NCBI GenBank assembly: GCA_913043185.1
Contig: CAJWMI010000031.1
Location: 1 to 17,966 of the forward strand
DNA length: 17,966 nt
Reading direction: 5' to 3'
From: an uncultured Fidelibacterota bacterium
GTDB taxonomy: Bacteria; Marinisomatota; Marinisomatia; Marinisomatales; UBA1611
Part shown: in pieces, positions 7,341 to 14,703 of the stretch
How positions within the stretch are numbered: the first letter of the stretch is position 1
Layout of the letters: each line of letters opens with the position of its first letter
Made by a program: the position numbers and the translations under genes
Notes under the pieces: generated by a model
Seen by the model: only the letters and a program-made list of their open reading frames with translations
Told to the model about the DNA's origin: nothing
Database searches by the model: none

Positions 7341-8288
7341 ATGCACCGAAAACAAAGAACTATTCGTTATTCAAAATCATGTAGAGGGGTTGGACTTCAT
7401 ACAGGTGTTGATAGTGTGATCACTTTTCATCCTGCTCCTGAAAATTATGGCATCAGATTTTTACGATCTGATATTAAAAATTCACCAGAAATAAGGGCAG
7501 ATATAGATCATGTAGTAGATATATCAAGGGGTACTACGATTGAAGAAAATGATGTTCGTATACACACTGTTGAGCATGCATTAGCAGCGGTTACTGGCCT
7601 TAGAATAGATAATGTAATGATTGAGCTCAATAGTAAAGAAACTCCTGTGATGGATGGTAGTGCAAAAGATTTTGTTAATGCACTTTTAAATGCTGGTATT
7701 GTGAAACAAGAATCAGAGAGAAAAGTTCTAGAAATAACACGGGCTGTTAATTATACTGATTATTATCGCGATATTGACATCCATGTGATTCCTAGTGATC
7801 GTTTCAGGGTTACTTTCTTAGTAGAATATCCTCTTCCAGCCCTAGGAACACAATATGAAGCAATATATAATATGGAAGAAGATTTTGCTGTCGAAGTGGC
7901 TCCCGCAAGAACGTTCTGCTTTTTAAGTGAAATAGAAATGTTAAAAGAGCAGGGGCTTATTAAAGGCGGCGGTTTAGATAATGCTCTGGTAATTGTTGAT
8001 AAAAAAATAGATCAAATTGAAATAAATCGAATACGGAACTTATTAGGTATTGAAGAAGAAATGATCCAAGGTGCAAATGGTATATTAAACGGTAAACTTC
8101 TAAGATTTAAAAATGAACCAGTGCGTCATAAAACTTTGGACTTAATCGGAGATTTGGCCTTACTAGGAACACCCATCAAAGGACATGTTACTGCTGCACG
8201 AGCAGGACATGCCAGCAATGTTGAATTTGTAAAAAAATTGAAAAAGGTATATGCAAAAGAATTAGATGAATTATGGGAAGGTGAATAA
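7341..8288 (+). CDS. lpxC: UDP-3-O-acyl-N-acetylglucosamine deacetylase LpxC
   Basis: Zn-dependent deacetylase, the committed step of lipid A synthesis. Zinc ligands line up with E. coli LpxC: His79 in HTVEHAL (same residue number as E. coli), His263 and Asp267 in HKTLDLIGD. The catalytic Glu78 and the C-terminal catalytic His290 (RAGHAS) are present, as is the GGGLDNA segment. The 315 residues match single-domain LpxC (about 305), so it is not the LpxC-FabZ fusion found in Bacteroidetes, although fabZ follows after only 2 nt. It starts at an ATG 3 nt after the lpxD stop, without a visible Shine-Dalgarno. Confidence 0.97.
   Translation: MHRKQRTIRYSKSCRGVGLHTGVDSVITFHPAPENYGIRFLRSDIKNSPEIRADIDHVVDISRGTTIEENDVRIHTVEHALAAVTGLRIDNVMIELNSKETPVMDGSAKDFVNALLNAGIVKQESERKVLEITRAVNYTDYYRDIDIHVIPSDRFRVTFLVEYPLPALGTQYEAIYNMEEDFAVEVAPARTFCFLSEIEMLKEQGLIKGGGLDNALVIVDKKIDQIEINRIRNLLGIEEEMIQGANGILNGKLLRFKNEPVRHKTLDLIGDLALLGTPIKGHVTAARAGHASNVEFVKKLKKVYAKELDELWEGE
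8279..8284 (+). promoter_or_regulatory. Shine-Dalgarno for the TTG start of fabZ
   Basis: AGGTGA, complementary to the 16S anti-SD region, lies inside the end of lpxC and 6 nt before the TTG at 8291. It supports that non-ATG start. Confidence 0.5.
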
Positions 8289-8290
8289 CA

Positions 8291-8755
8291 TTGACTGATG
8301 GTCTAAAAAAAGATAATTATCTTATTCAAGATATAATAAAAATTCTACCACACAGGTACCCTTTCATTTTAATTGATCGTATCGATGAGGTAAAACCGGG
8401 TGATTTTGTAAACGCAATAAAAAATGTGACAATTAATGAACCTTATTTCCAAGGACACTTTCCAGGGCAGCCAGTTATGCCTGGAGTTTTATCTTTAGAA
8501 TCTATTGCCCAGACAACAGCTTTTTTAATGTTACATGAACTTGATGATCCATTGAAAAAAAATATGTTTATTTCTGGCATAGATGGTGTTCGATTTCGGC
8601 GTTTAATTGTTCCAGGAGATCAACTGGAAATTAATATTCGACTTAAGTCAAAAAAACTTACTCTTTATAAATTTGAAGGCACCATTAAAATTGATAACCA
8701 GCTTGCTGTTCAGGCTATCATTACTTCAAATTTAGTTGACCGCGTAGAGGTCTAA
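8291..8755 (+). CDS. fabZ: 3-hydroxyacyl-[ACP] dehydratase FabZ
   Basis: Hot-dog-fold dehydratase of type II fatty acid synthesis. It converts 3-hydroxyacyl-ACP, the same substrate used by LpxA and LpxD, to enoyl-ACP, and so balances membrane phospholipid against LPS. The 154 residues match the family (about 150). The catalytic His21 is in PHRYPF and Glu70 in PGVLSLE, within the central-helix motif GHFPGQPVMPG (55-65). The TTG start at 8291 is supported by AGGTGA 6 nt upstream and by the family N-terminus. It lies 2 nt after lpxC and 1 nt before the proposed lpxA start, inside the lipid A operon. Confidence 0.97.
   Translation: MTDGLKKDNYLIQDIIKILPHRYPFILIDRIDEVKPGDFVNAIKNVTINEPYFQGHFPGQPVMPGVLSLESIAQTTAFLMLHELDDPLKKNMFISGIDGVRFRRLIVPGDQLEINIRLKSKKLTLYKFEGTIKIDNQLAVQAIITSNLVDRVEV
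8747..8751 (+). promoter_or_regulatory. Shine-Dalgarno supporting an ATT start for lpxA
   Basis: GAGGT at the end of fabZ lies 5 nt before the ATT codon at 8757, which is good spacing for that codon. It is 35 nt from the TTG at 8787, far too distant to serve it. Confidence 0.4.
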
Positions 8756-8756
8756 T

Positions 8757-9530
8757 ATTTCTAATAACATTCATCCAACAGCAATATTGGACTCAAGTGT
8801 CAACCTTGGTGAAGATGTAAAAATTGGAGCATATAGTGTTGTTGAGCCTGATGTTACTATTGGTGACCGCACTGTAATTGGTAATCATGTTACGATATCT
8901 AGCAATACAAAAATAGGATTAGACTGCCAAATATTTCACTCAGCATCTATCGGTGCAGTGCCTCAAGATTTAAAATATGATAATGAAAAGACCTTAGCTG
9001 AAATTGGAGACAGGACAGTAATTAGAGAATTTGTTACAATAAATAAAGGTACAAACGCCTCTGGGAAAACAATTATTGGCTCAGATTGTTTGCTTATGTC
9101 ATATGTTCATATTGCGCATGATTGTATAATTCGAGATCATGTTATAATGTCAAACCTTGCTACTTTAGGAGGGCATGTGAATATAGATGATTGGGCTATT
9201 TTAAGCGGAGGTGTTTTAGTACATCAATTTTGCAAGATAGGCGCACATTCATTTGTAGGTGCTGGAGGTTATATATCACAAGATGTTCCTCCATTTATTC
9301 TTGCTGCGGGTTCTCCTTTAGAGTACAGTGGAATAAATAGTGTGGGCCTAAAGAGAAGAGGATTTTCTAGCCAAGAAAGACAAGAAATAAAATATATATA
9401 TAAAATATTTTTTCTCTCAAAAAATAATCGAAAAAAGAATTTAGAGAAAATAAAAAAAGAATTTTCTAGTTTAGAAAACACTAAAATAATTATTGATTTT
9501 ATTAATAACAGTGAGCGGGGAATTATATAA
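8757..9530 (+). CDS. lpxA: Acyl-ACP--UDP-N-acetylglucosamine O-acyltransferase LpxA
   Basis: First enzyme of lipid A synthesis: it moves a 3-hydroxyacyl chain from ACP to the 3-OH of UDP-GlcNAc. A hexapeptide-repeat left-handed beta-helix is followed by a helical C-terminus. Hallmarks are HIAHDCIIRDHV (catalytic His), NLATLGGHV, VHQFCKIGAH, DVPPFILAAGSP and GLKRRGFS. No ATG lies near the N-terminus. The conventional choice (TTG 8787, 247 residues) would drop NIHPTAI, the near-invariant beginning of LpxA. The frame is open back to 8748, and an ATT at 8757, one nt after the fabZ stop, gives MSNNIHPTAI and 257 residues (E. coli 262) with GAGGT at proper spacing. I therefore place the start at ATT 8757. 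Enzyme identity is certain; the start codon is an inference. Confidence 0.95.
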   Translation: MSNNIHPTAILDSSVNLGEDVKIGAYSVVEPDVTIGDRTVIGNHVTISSNTKIGLDCQIFHSASIGAVPQDLKYDNEKTLAEIGDRTVIREFVTINKGTNASGKTIIGSDCLLMSYVHIAHDCIIRDHVIMSNLATLGGHVNIDDWAILSGGVLVHQFCKIGAHSFVGAGGYISQDVPPFILAAGSPLEYSGINSVGLKRRGFSSQERQEIKYIYKIFFLSKNNRKKNLEKIKKEFSSLENTKIIIDFINNSERGII

Positions 9531-9537
9531 ATAAAAA

Positions 9538-10224
9538 ATGAAAACCCAGCTGGTTTTTATATGTTTTTCGATTTCTATTCTTTTTTGTCAAAGTGCAAAC
9601 TTCAGATATAATATATATGATGATTCAGAAATATATAATAGTGCTGTAAATATTTCTAGATCATCTTCTTTATGGCTTTCAGATCAATTAAGTATTGGCC
9701 AAAATGATAGTCAACGATTAATTGTAAAATTCGGATATTCCATTTATCCAAAAGAAATAAATAATATTACTTGGAGGCTTCCTGATTTTATTTTAGGTAT
9801 AAGAGCATCAAATAATTTATTGTTGTCCGGAAGATTTTATGGGTTTCACTTAGATAAAGATGCACCTCAAATTATTGGTTCTGGTCTGCAATATGTATTT
9901 GGTCAGGATGATTTATGGATGGTATCTTTTCAAAAAACCGCAATAAATGGATTAAATGATCTCAGGTTAGTCTCAAGTACTTTCAATATTGAAAGATGTT
10001 TTGAAAAAATAAATTTTGATATTTTTTTAGGAGTTGGATCAAATACGTATATAAATCAGTCATATTATTCTTCTTTAAGTCTCCCTAAAAAGATTGATGG
10101 GGATATAAGATTTATTAGTGCAAAATTTTTAGTTCCTTATAAACAATTGAAGTTTGGCTTCGCTAGTAAATTAAGTTCTGACTTATTGTTATTTCAGATA
10201 TTTGTATCAAAAGGGTTTTTATAA
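9538..10224 (+). CDS. Unrecognised secreted, beta-rich protein in the lipid A operon
   Basis: I do not recognise a family. The 228-residue product opens with a signal peptide (Lys2, hydrophobic 5-16, then CQSAN). Cys17 is preceded by Phe, so it is not a standard lipobox, and cleavage near Ser19/Ala20 is likelier. The mature part alternates hydrophobic and polar residues with many Gly, Tyr and Ser (segments such as RLIVKFGYSIY, FILGIRASNNLLLSGRFYGF, IIGSGLQYVFG, NFDIFLGVGSNTY, LKFGFASKLSS), and it ends FVSKGFL. That pattern suits a small outer-membrane beta-barrel or a periplasmic beta protein. It sits 7 nt after lpxA, and its stop overlaps the dxr ATG by 1 nt, so it is surely co-transcribed with the envelope genes. 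An outer-membrane location is inferred from pattern and context only. Confidence 0.8.
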   Translation: MKTQLVFICFSISILFCQSANFRYNIYDDSEIYNSAVNISRSSSLWLSDQLSIGQNDSQRLIVKFGYSIYPKEINNITWRLPDFILGIRASNNLLLSGRFYGFHLDKDAPQIIGSGLQYVFGQDDLWMVSFQKTAINGLNDLRLVSSTFNIERCFEKINFDIFLGVGSNTYINQSYYSSLSLPKKIDGDIRFISAKFLVPYKQLKFGFASKLSSDLLLFQIFVSKGFL

Positions 10225-11372
10225 TGAAAAAGAAAATTTCTATTCTAGGGTCAACAGGCTCAATAGGTGTTAATGCTTTAAATGTTATAAAAAATATTTC
10301 CAAAGAATATGAAATTATACATTTAACAGGAAATGCAAACGCGGACCTAATGATAAAGCAATGCCGTGAATTTCATCCTAAATCAATTGTAATGATAAAT
10401 GAAGAGGCTGCTGAAAAAGTTGGAAAAGAATTGATAGATAATGATGTTGAGATTTTGTCAGGTAGAGATAATCTTCTAAAGATATCAAAAAATAATCAAG
10501 TTGATTTAGTTTTAAATGCATTAGTCGGTGCTCCTGGGATGGAACCAACGCTTCTGGCTTTAAATGCTGGTGTAGATGTTGCACTATCTAATAAAGAAAG
10601 TTTAGTCGTTGCCGGGGATTTAATTAAGGCAGCCATGAAAAATACAGGAGCAAATCTTCTTCCTGTTGATAGTGAACACTCTGCAATCTGGCAGTGTATG
10701 GTTGGAGAATCAATCTCAGATATTAACAAAATAATATTAACAGGCAGTGGTGGCCCTTTTAGAAAAAGACCGATCGATACATTTGTTGATATTACTGTGT
10801 CTGATGCGTTAAATCATCCCAATTGGGATATGGGTCAAAAAATAACGATAGACTCAGCAACGATGATGAATAAAGGGTTAGAAGTAATTGAAACATATTG
10901 GTTATTTAATATGTCGGTTACTCAAATTGAGATTATAGTGCACCCACAATCAATTATTCACTCAATGATTGAATTTAAAGATGGCTCAATTAAAGCTCAG
11001 ATGGGAGTCCCAGACATGAAGGTTCCAATACAATATGCTTTGACTTATCCAAATCATTTAGATGCACCATGGGAAAGATTAGACTTTAAATCTCTTGGTG
11101 ATTTATCTTTTGAGCCACCAGACTTTGAAAGGTTCCCTTGTATAAAACTAGCCTATATATCTTTAGATAAAATGGGAACAGCTCCGGCTGTATTAAACAT
11201 AGCAAATGACTATTGTGTGTATAAATTTTTAAATGAAGAAATCAAGTTTACAGATATACCTATAATTATAGAGTCTGCAATGAATAATCATCAATGGACT
11301 GAACGTCCTAATCTTGAGGACCTAAGGGAGTTAGATTCGTGGACAAAAAATTTTGTAGAAAATTTTCAGTAA
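10224..11372 (+). CDS. dxr: 1-deoxy-D-xylulose 5-phosphate reductoisomerase
   Basis: Second step of the MEP isoprenoid pathway: NADPH- and divalent-metal-dependent conversion of DXP to MEP, which ultimately feeds UppS in the same operon. The NADPH-binding GSTGSIG is at 9-15 and NKES at 123-126. The metal/substrate residues are Asp149 and Glu151 in PVDSEHSAIW and Glu220 in MMNKGLE. The flexible active-site segment GSGGPFR (174-180) is also present. The length of 382 is close to E. coli Dxr (398). The ATG overlaps the previous stop by one nucleotide (TAATG), and AAGGG lies about 8 nt upstream. Confidence 0.97.
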   Translation: MKKKISILGSTGSIGVNALNVIKNISKEYEIIHLTGNANADLMIKQCREFHPKSIVMINEEAAEKVGKELIDNDVEILSGRDNLLKISKNNQVDLVLNALVGAPGMEPTLLALNAGVDVALSNKESLVVAGDLIKAAMKNTGANLLPVDSEHSAIWQCMVGESISDINKIILTGSGGPFRKRPIDTFVDITVSDALNHPNWDMGQKITIDSATMMNKGLEVIETYWLFNMSVTQIEIIVHPQSIIHSMIEFKDGSIKAQMGVPDMKVPIQYALTYPNHLDAPWERLDFKSLGDLSFEPPDFERFPCIKLAYISLDKMGTAPAVLNIANDYCVYKFLNEEIKFTDIPIIIESAMNNHQWTERPNLEDLRELDSWTKNFVENFQ

Positions 11373-11422
11373 TTTTGAACATTAATGATAATTATTGGTA
11401 ATATGATTGAGGATACATCATA

Positions 11423-12592
11423 ATGATATTTATTTGGGCTACAGCATTAGTGATTGGCATACTTGTTTTTGTACATGAGTTAGGTCACTATTTAGCTGCC
11501 AGATCTGTAGGCGTCAGAGTAGAAAAATTTTCTATTGGTTTTCCACCAAGGTTTATTGTATTCACCTCAGTAAATGAAGGCTGGGATATTACTATTTTCT
11601 TTATCCGATTTTCAGATGGGCGTTTATCATGGGGTCCAATAATGAATACAAATGTCCATATCAAAGGAAGAAAAGGAACGGGTACTGAATATGTTGTAGC
11701 CCTTATTCCATTAGGTGGATATGTAAAAATGGCGGGAGCATTAGACGAGAGTATGGATACAGTGGTCACTAATGCGCCAGATGAATTTATGAGTAAATCT
11801 GTACCTCAAAAGTTATGGATATTAAGTGCAGGTGTACTGATGAATATATTCACAGCATTTATTATTTTTACAGGCATTACTTATGTTCAAGGTATTGTTG
11901 AAGCGTCTGAGGAACCTATCATTGGTGAGTTAAGTCCTGATAAACCAGCGGAAATAGCTGGGCTTAAAAAAGGGGATGAGATTATTAATATTAATGGAGA
12001 TGAGATATACAAATGGAGTGATTTACAAGAGATATTACGACCTATCCCTGATACGAAAATTGAAATTAGAGTTCAGCGTGAAGGAGTTGAGTTTGATTTT
12101 TCATTAAATACATCCCATATGGTAATACCAGTTGAAAATGGTATTGATACTGTCGGGGTGATTGGAATTGCCCCAGAATATTATTACTTACCAGTAAGTT
12201 TTAGAGAGGCTTTTACTTATGGATACGTTGGTACAATTAATAGCTTTGGTTTGATTATGTTAACGTTCCAAATGCTTGGAAGTGGTCAAGCGACACTCAA
12301 AGATCTTGGGGGGCCTATTATGATAGGTCAGATCGCCGGTGAAACAGCTAAAGCTGGGTGGATACCTCTATTAAATTTTATGGCATTAATTAGTATAAAT
12401 CTTGCTTTTTTAAATATACTTCCAATACCTGGCTTGGATGGGGGTCATATATTTATCATATTAACTGAATCAATAATCAGACGTCCTCTGAGCCTTAAGT
12501 CAAGGTTAGTGATTCAGCAGATCGGCATGGTTTTTTTATTAGCGCTAATGGTTACTGTTATGTTTAATGATATATCTAGATTATTTAATTAA
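11423..12592 (+). CDS. rseP: RseP/site-2 protease family intramembrane zinc metalloprotease
   Basis: Inner-membrane M50 protease. Family members cleave anti-sigma factors or remnant signal peptides within the membrane. The zinc motif HELGH is at 18-22 in the first membrane helix, and the third ligand site LDGGH (338-342) is near the C-terminus. A single PDZ domain occupies about 160-250 (E. coli RseP has two; B. subtilis RasP has one), with GGYVKMAG at 98-105. Between FSIGFPP (36-42) and GTEY (87-90) there are about 45 residues where most relatives have 10-15, giving a ~30-residue insertion. GAGG lies 10 nt before the ATG. It is 50 nt after dxr, the last gene of the run, and overlaps the convergent DUF3108 gene by 8 nt. 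No anti-sigma factor gene is nearby, so the substrate is unknown. Confidence 0.94.
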   Translation: MIFIWATALVIGILVFVHELGHYLAARSVGVRVEKFSIGFPPRFIVFTSVNEGWDITIFFIRFSDGRLSWGPIMNTNVHIKGRKGTGTEYVVALIPLGGYVKMAGALDESMDTVVTNAPDEFMSKSVPQKLWILSAGVLMNIFTAFIIFTGITYVQGIVEASEEPIIGELSPDKPAEIAGLKKGDEIININGDEIYKWSDLQEILRPIPDTKIEIRVQREGVEFDFSLNTSHMVIPVENGIDTVGVIGIAPEYYYLPVSFREAFTYGYVGTINSFGLIMLTFQMLGSGQATLKDLGGPIMIGQIAGETAKAGWIPLLNFMALISINLAFLNILPIPGLDGGHIFIILTESIIRRPLSLKSRLVIQQIGMVFLLALMVTVMFNDISRLFN

Positions 12593-13280
12593 TTTCAACT
12601 AATTCAAGGTTCAAAGAACCGAATTTTAATTTCAAATTAATCATTACAGGTATTTTTTCTTCTTCTGAGTACCAGATTGTTATTTTTCCAGCATTTTTAA
12701 AAGGTCTCCCGTCATTTCTTTGCGGCCAAATTTTATTAGCAAAAAAATCACCTTTAGAGGTTTTTATTTTTTCTCGATGTTCAACTTGAAAATTTAAAGG
12801 TATAATTTTTTTATTATCGACAATATTGATTTGAAAATTTGTATCGGGTTTTAATGTTTTAGTTCGAAAAAAATAAATGAGTGAATAAGGGTTCATAACC
12901 TTTTCTAAAAATGCGATGGTATCTTTTTTAAAAATAAATTTTCTTTCATCATGATTGAATTCTGCTACTGAATTATGTATATAATTACCTTCACGCAATT
13001 TTTTTTCGACTCTGATTGGTTCCCAATTTTCTGTTTCCACATCGATTGAAATAATATCATTGATTGGAAAAATATATTTCATGGAAGATCTAGATTTTGC
13101 CTGAAATTCAATATTTAAAATTTCTTGATTAACTAAGTTGATTTTTTGTTTTGATTTTAATGTTGCATTTGCAACATGAATCCCGCTGAAATATGCAGAA
13201 TAATTTAAAACCTCATCCCAATCCTCATTATTACTATATAGAAATGAAATTATAAGAATATATATAGTAATTAATCTCAT
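12585..13280 (-). CDS. DUF3108 domain-containing secreted protein
   Basis: Exported protein of unknown function with the DUF3108 pattern: an early strand pair around YSAYFSGIHVANATLKSK, a central region describing an extended beta sheet (KYIFPINDIISIDVET), and a closing GKITIWYSEEEKIPVMINLKLKFGSLNLELVE block, which matches the family's conserved 'iW-S-D-k-P-v-i-G-s-l-L' ending. The N-terminus (MRLITIYILIISFLYSNN) is a signal peptide with a short hydrophobic core. At 231 residues it has the usual family length. The start overlaps the stop of the upstream Sua5 gene as ATGA (4 nt), indicating translational coupling. Its last 8 nt overlap the end of rseP on the other strand. A periplasmic or outer-membrane-associated role is likely, but no activity is known to me. 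Confidence 0.8.
   Translation of the reverse strand: MRLITIYILIISFLYSNNEDWDEVLNYSAYFSGIHVANATLKSKQKINLVNQEILNIEFQAKSRSSMKYIFPINDIISIDVETENWEPIRVEKKLREGNYIHNSVAEFNHDERKFIFKKDTIAFLEKVMNPYSLIYFFRTKTLKPDTNFQINIVDNKKIIPLNFQVEHREKIKTSKGDFFANKIWPQRNDGRPFKNAGKITIWYSEEEKIPVMINLKLKFGSLNLELVEIN
12603..12627 (+). terminator. Candidate terminator for the envelope operon, inside the convergent gene
   Basis: GGTTC (12608-12612) and GAACC (12616-12620) form a perfect stem around AAA. Beyond a 2-nt bulge the stem can extend with TTC (12603-12605) and GAA (12621-12623). TTTTAATTT follows from 12624. The element begins 10 nt after the rseP stop and lies within the coding end of the DUF3108 gene on the other strand. 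The short stem makes this tentative. Confidence 0.35.
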
Positions 13281-13849
13281 CTCAGTTTATTTAAACTTCC
13301 AGATTGGTACTTATATATACTTGAAGCAGGCCCAGATAGCTTACCATCATCAATAATTAGATCTATACTATTACCAAAAGATTCTAAAATGTCATTTGAA
13401 TTTGATTTTGGAAATTCTCCTTTTCTATTCACGCTTGTTGTTGTAATTGGGACGTTGCATTGTTTCGCCAGTGATATACAAAATGGATGAGCAGGAATTC
13501 TAACACCAAGTGTATTATCTGGTCCAAGAATTAAACTGTTTACAACCTTTTTACGTACTGGATAGATTATTGTTCTATAAGGTGTCAGATTTTTGAGTGC
13601 CCTGTCTTTTTCATTTTTTGGTATATCAATCCATGTAGATACGACATTTTTATCTGGTGCTATAACGCTTATGGGGCCATTTCTATTTTTTAGTTTATTT
13701 AATTGATTAATAGAATTTTCGTTAGTTGCATCTACTCCAAATCCATATAACGTATCCGTAGGATAAACAATTATTCCACCTTCAAAAATAATCTTTTTTG
13801 CTTGCTTTAATGCTCTATTATCATCCCAGTGTAGTAGATTTGCTTTCAT
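13277..13849 (-). CDS. tsaC: L-threonylcarbamoyladenylate synthase (Sua5/TsaC/YwlC family)
   Basis: Makes threonylcarbamoyl-AMP from Thr, bicarbonate and ATP for the t6A37 modification of tRNAs reading ANN codons. From the preferred ATG at 13849 it has 190 residues, the single-domain TsaC length. Conserved features are GGIIVYPTDTLYGFG (24-38), the KxR motif K54-N55-R56 and the SxN motif S139-V140-N141. The family's STV-D segment near the C-terminus is altered to SSIYK, so this is a divergent member. An upstream in-frame ATG at 13870 would add 7 residues, but 13849 gives an ATGA overlap with the preceding acyltransferase stop, exactly like the junction with the DUF3108 gene downstream. Middle gene of a minus-strand operon. 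Confidence 0.92.
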   Translation of the reverse strand: MKANLLHWDDNRALKQAKKIIFEGGIIVYPTDTLYGFGVDATNENSINQLNKLKNRNGPISVIAPDKNVVSTWIDIPKNEKDRALKNLTPYRTIIYPVRKKVVNSLILGPDNTLGVRIPAHPFCISLAKQCNVPITTTSVNRKGEFPKSNSNDILESFGNSIDLIIDDGKLSGPASSIYKYQSGSLNKLR

Positions 13850-14703
13850 TTCATTGGATTCGTTTTCCATCGATTATGAAACCAAAAATATTGGTCAGGA
13901 TATTTTCGGATAATTTTTTCCAGAGTATGCGTGTACTGTTTGGTAATATCTTCTATGGTATTATTAACGGGTATAATAGGAATAAGTTCAATCTTATATT
14001 CTTGAAATCCAGTTTGAATACATAAACCAAATATCATAGGTGCGCTTGTATTTAAATGGAAAATAGCAGCACCTTTATGTGTAGAAGCTGGTGTATTAAA
14101 AAAATTAACAAAAATTCCTTTATTTTTTGCATCTTGATCACTAACAAGGCCAAGTATTTTATTTTCTTTTAAAATATTATAAAGAACATCCATCCCAACT
14201 TTTCTATAGATATGTTTTATGCCGCTAAGTTGCCTTTTTTCCTCGAAAAATTTATTTGCACCTTTATTTTTTTGTCTTTGTGCAACACCTCTAAGTGGAT
14301 AATTGTTCATGCCAAGCCAGTGACCAAGTATTTCCCATGCACCAAAATGTGCCGATATTAATATTACACCTTTTCCTTTTTCTAATTCGTTATCTAATGT
14401 TGCTTGACCATTAATTTGTATTTTAATTGAATCAGTAGATTTAGGAAATGCTAAAAATTGAATAAAATTATAACAAAGAAATTTGTAACATTTTTTAAGC
14501 GTATTCTGTATCCATGTATCTGAACATTCTGGGAAAGCAGTTTTTAAATTTTTTATGGCAACTTTTTTTCGTTTTGGTATATAATGATATAGAATGCTGG
14601 CAATATGTTGACTGATAGCAACCTGATTTTGCAAAGAAAATTTTGCGATAAATTTGCTTATCGCTCTAAGAAAATGATATGTTATTTTATCTGTAAATTT
14701 CAA
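13846..14703 (-). CDS. LpxL/HtrB-type lipid A (lysophospholipid) acyltransferase
   Basis: Inner-membrane acyltransferase of the LpxL/LpxM (HtrB) family, which in other bacteria adds secondary acyl chains to Kdo-lipid A from acyl-ACP. The 285 residues fall slightly short of E. coli LpxL (306). The catalytic H-x4-E motif HFGAWE is at 119-124. The NLKTAFPE segment (52-59), typical of the N-terminal region, and the C-terminal HNRWK (276-280; family HxRWK/HRRWK) are present. An N-terminal amphipathic/hydrophobic stretch (about 9-40) probably anchors it. It is the first gene of the minus-strand operon, with its stop overlapping the next start as ATGA. Its presence fits the lipid A genes on the opposite strand, but which acyl position it modifies, or whether it acts on another lipid, cannot be told. 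Confidence 0.9.
   Translation of the reverse strand: MKFTDKITYHFLRAISKFIAKFSLQNQVAISQHIASILYHYIPKRKKVAIKNLKTAFPECSDTWIQNTLKKCYKFLCYNFIQFLAFPKSTDSIKIQINGQATLDNELEKGKGVILISAHFGAWEILGHWLGMNNYPLRGVAQRQKNKGANKFFEEKRQLSGIKHIYRKVGMDVLYNILKENKILGLVSDQDAKNKGIFVNFFNTPASTHKGAAIFHLNTSAPMIFGLCIQTGFQEYKIELIPIIPVNNTIEDITKQYTHTLEKIIRKYPDQYFWFHNRWKTNPMK

Noticed and set aside
9583..9600. Lipoprotein signal at Cys17 of the unknown protein
   Set aside because: The residue before Cys is Phe, which does not fit the [AGS]-C lipobox; an ordinary signal peptide is more likely.
13798..14025. Plus-strand open frame of 75 codons
   Set aside because: Antisense to the Sua5 and acyltransferase genes, which carry their family motifs.
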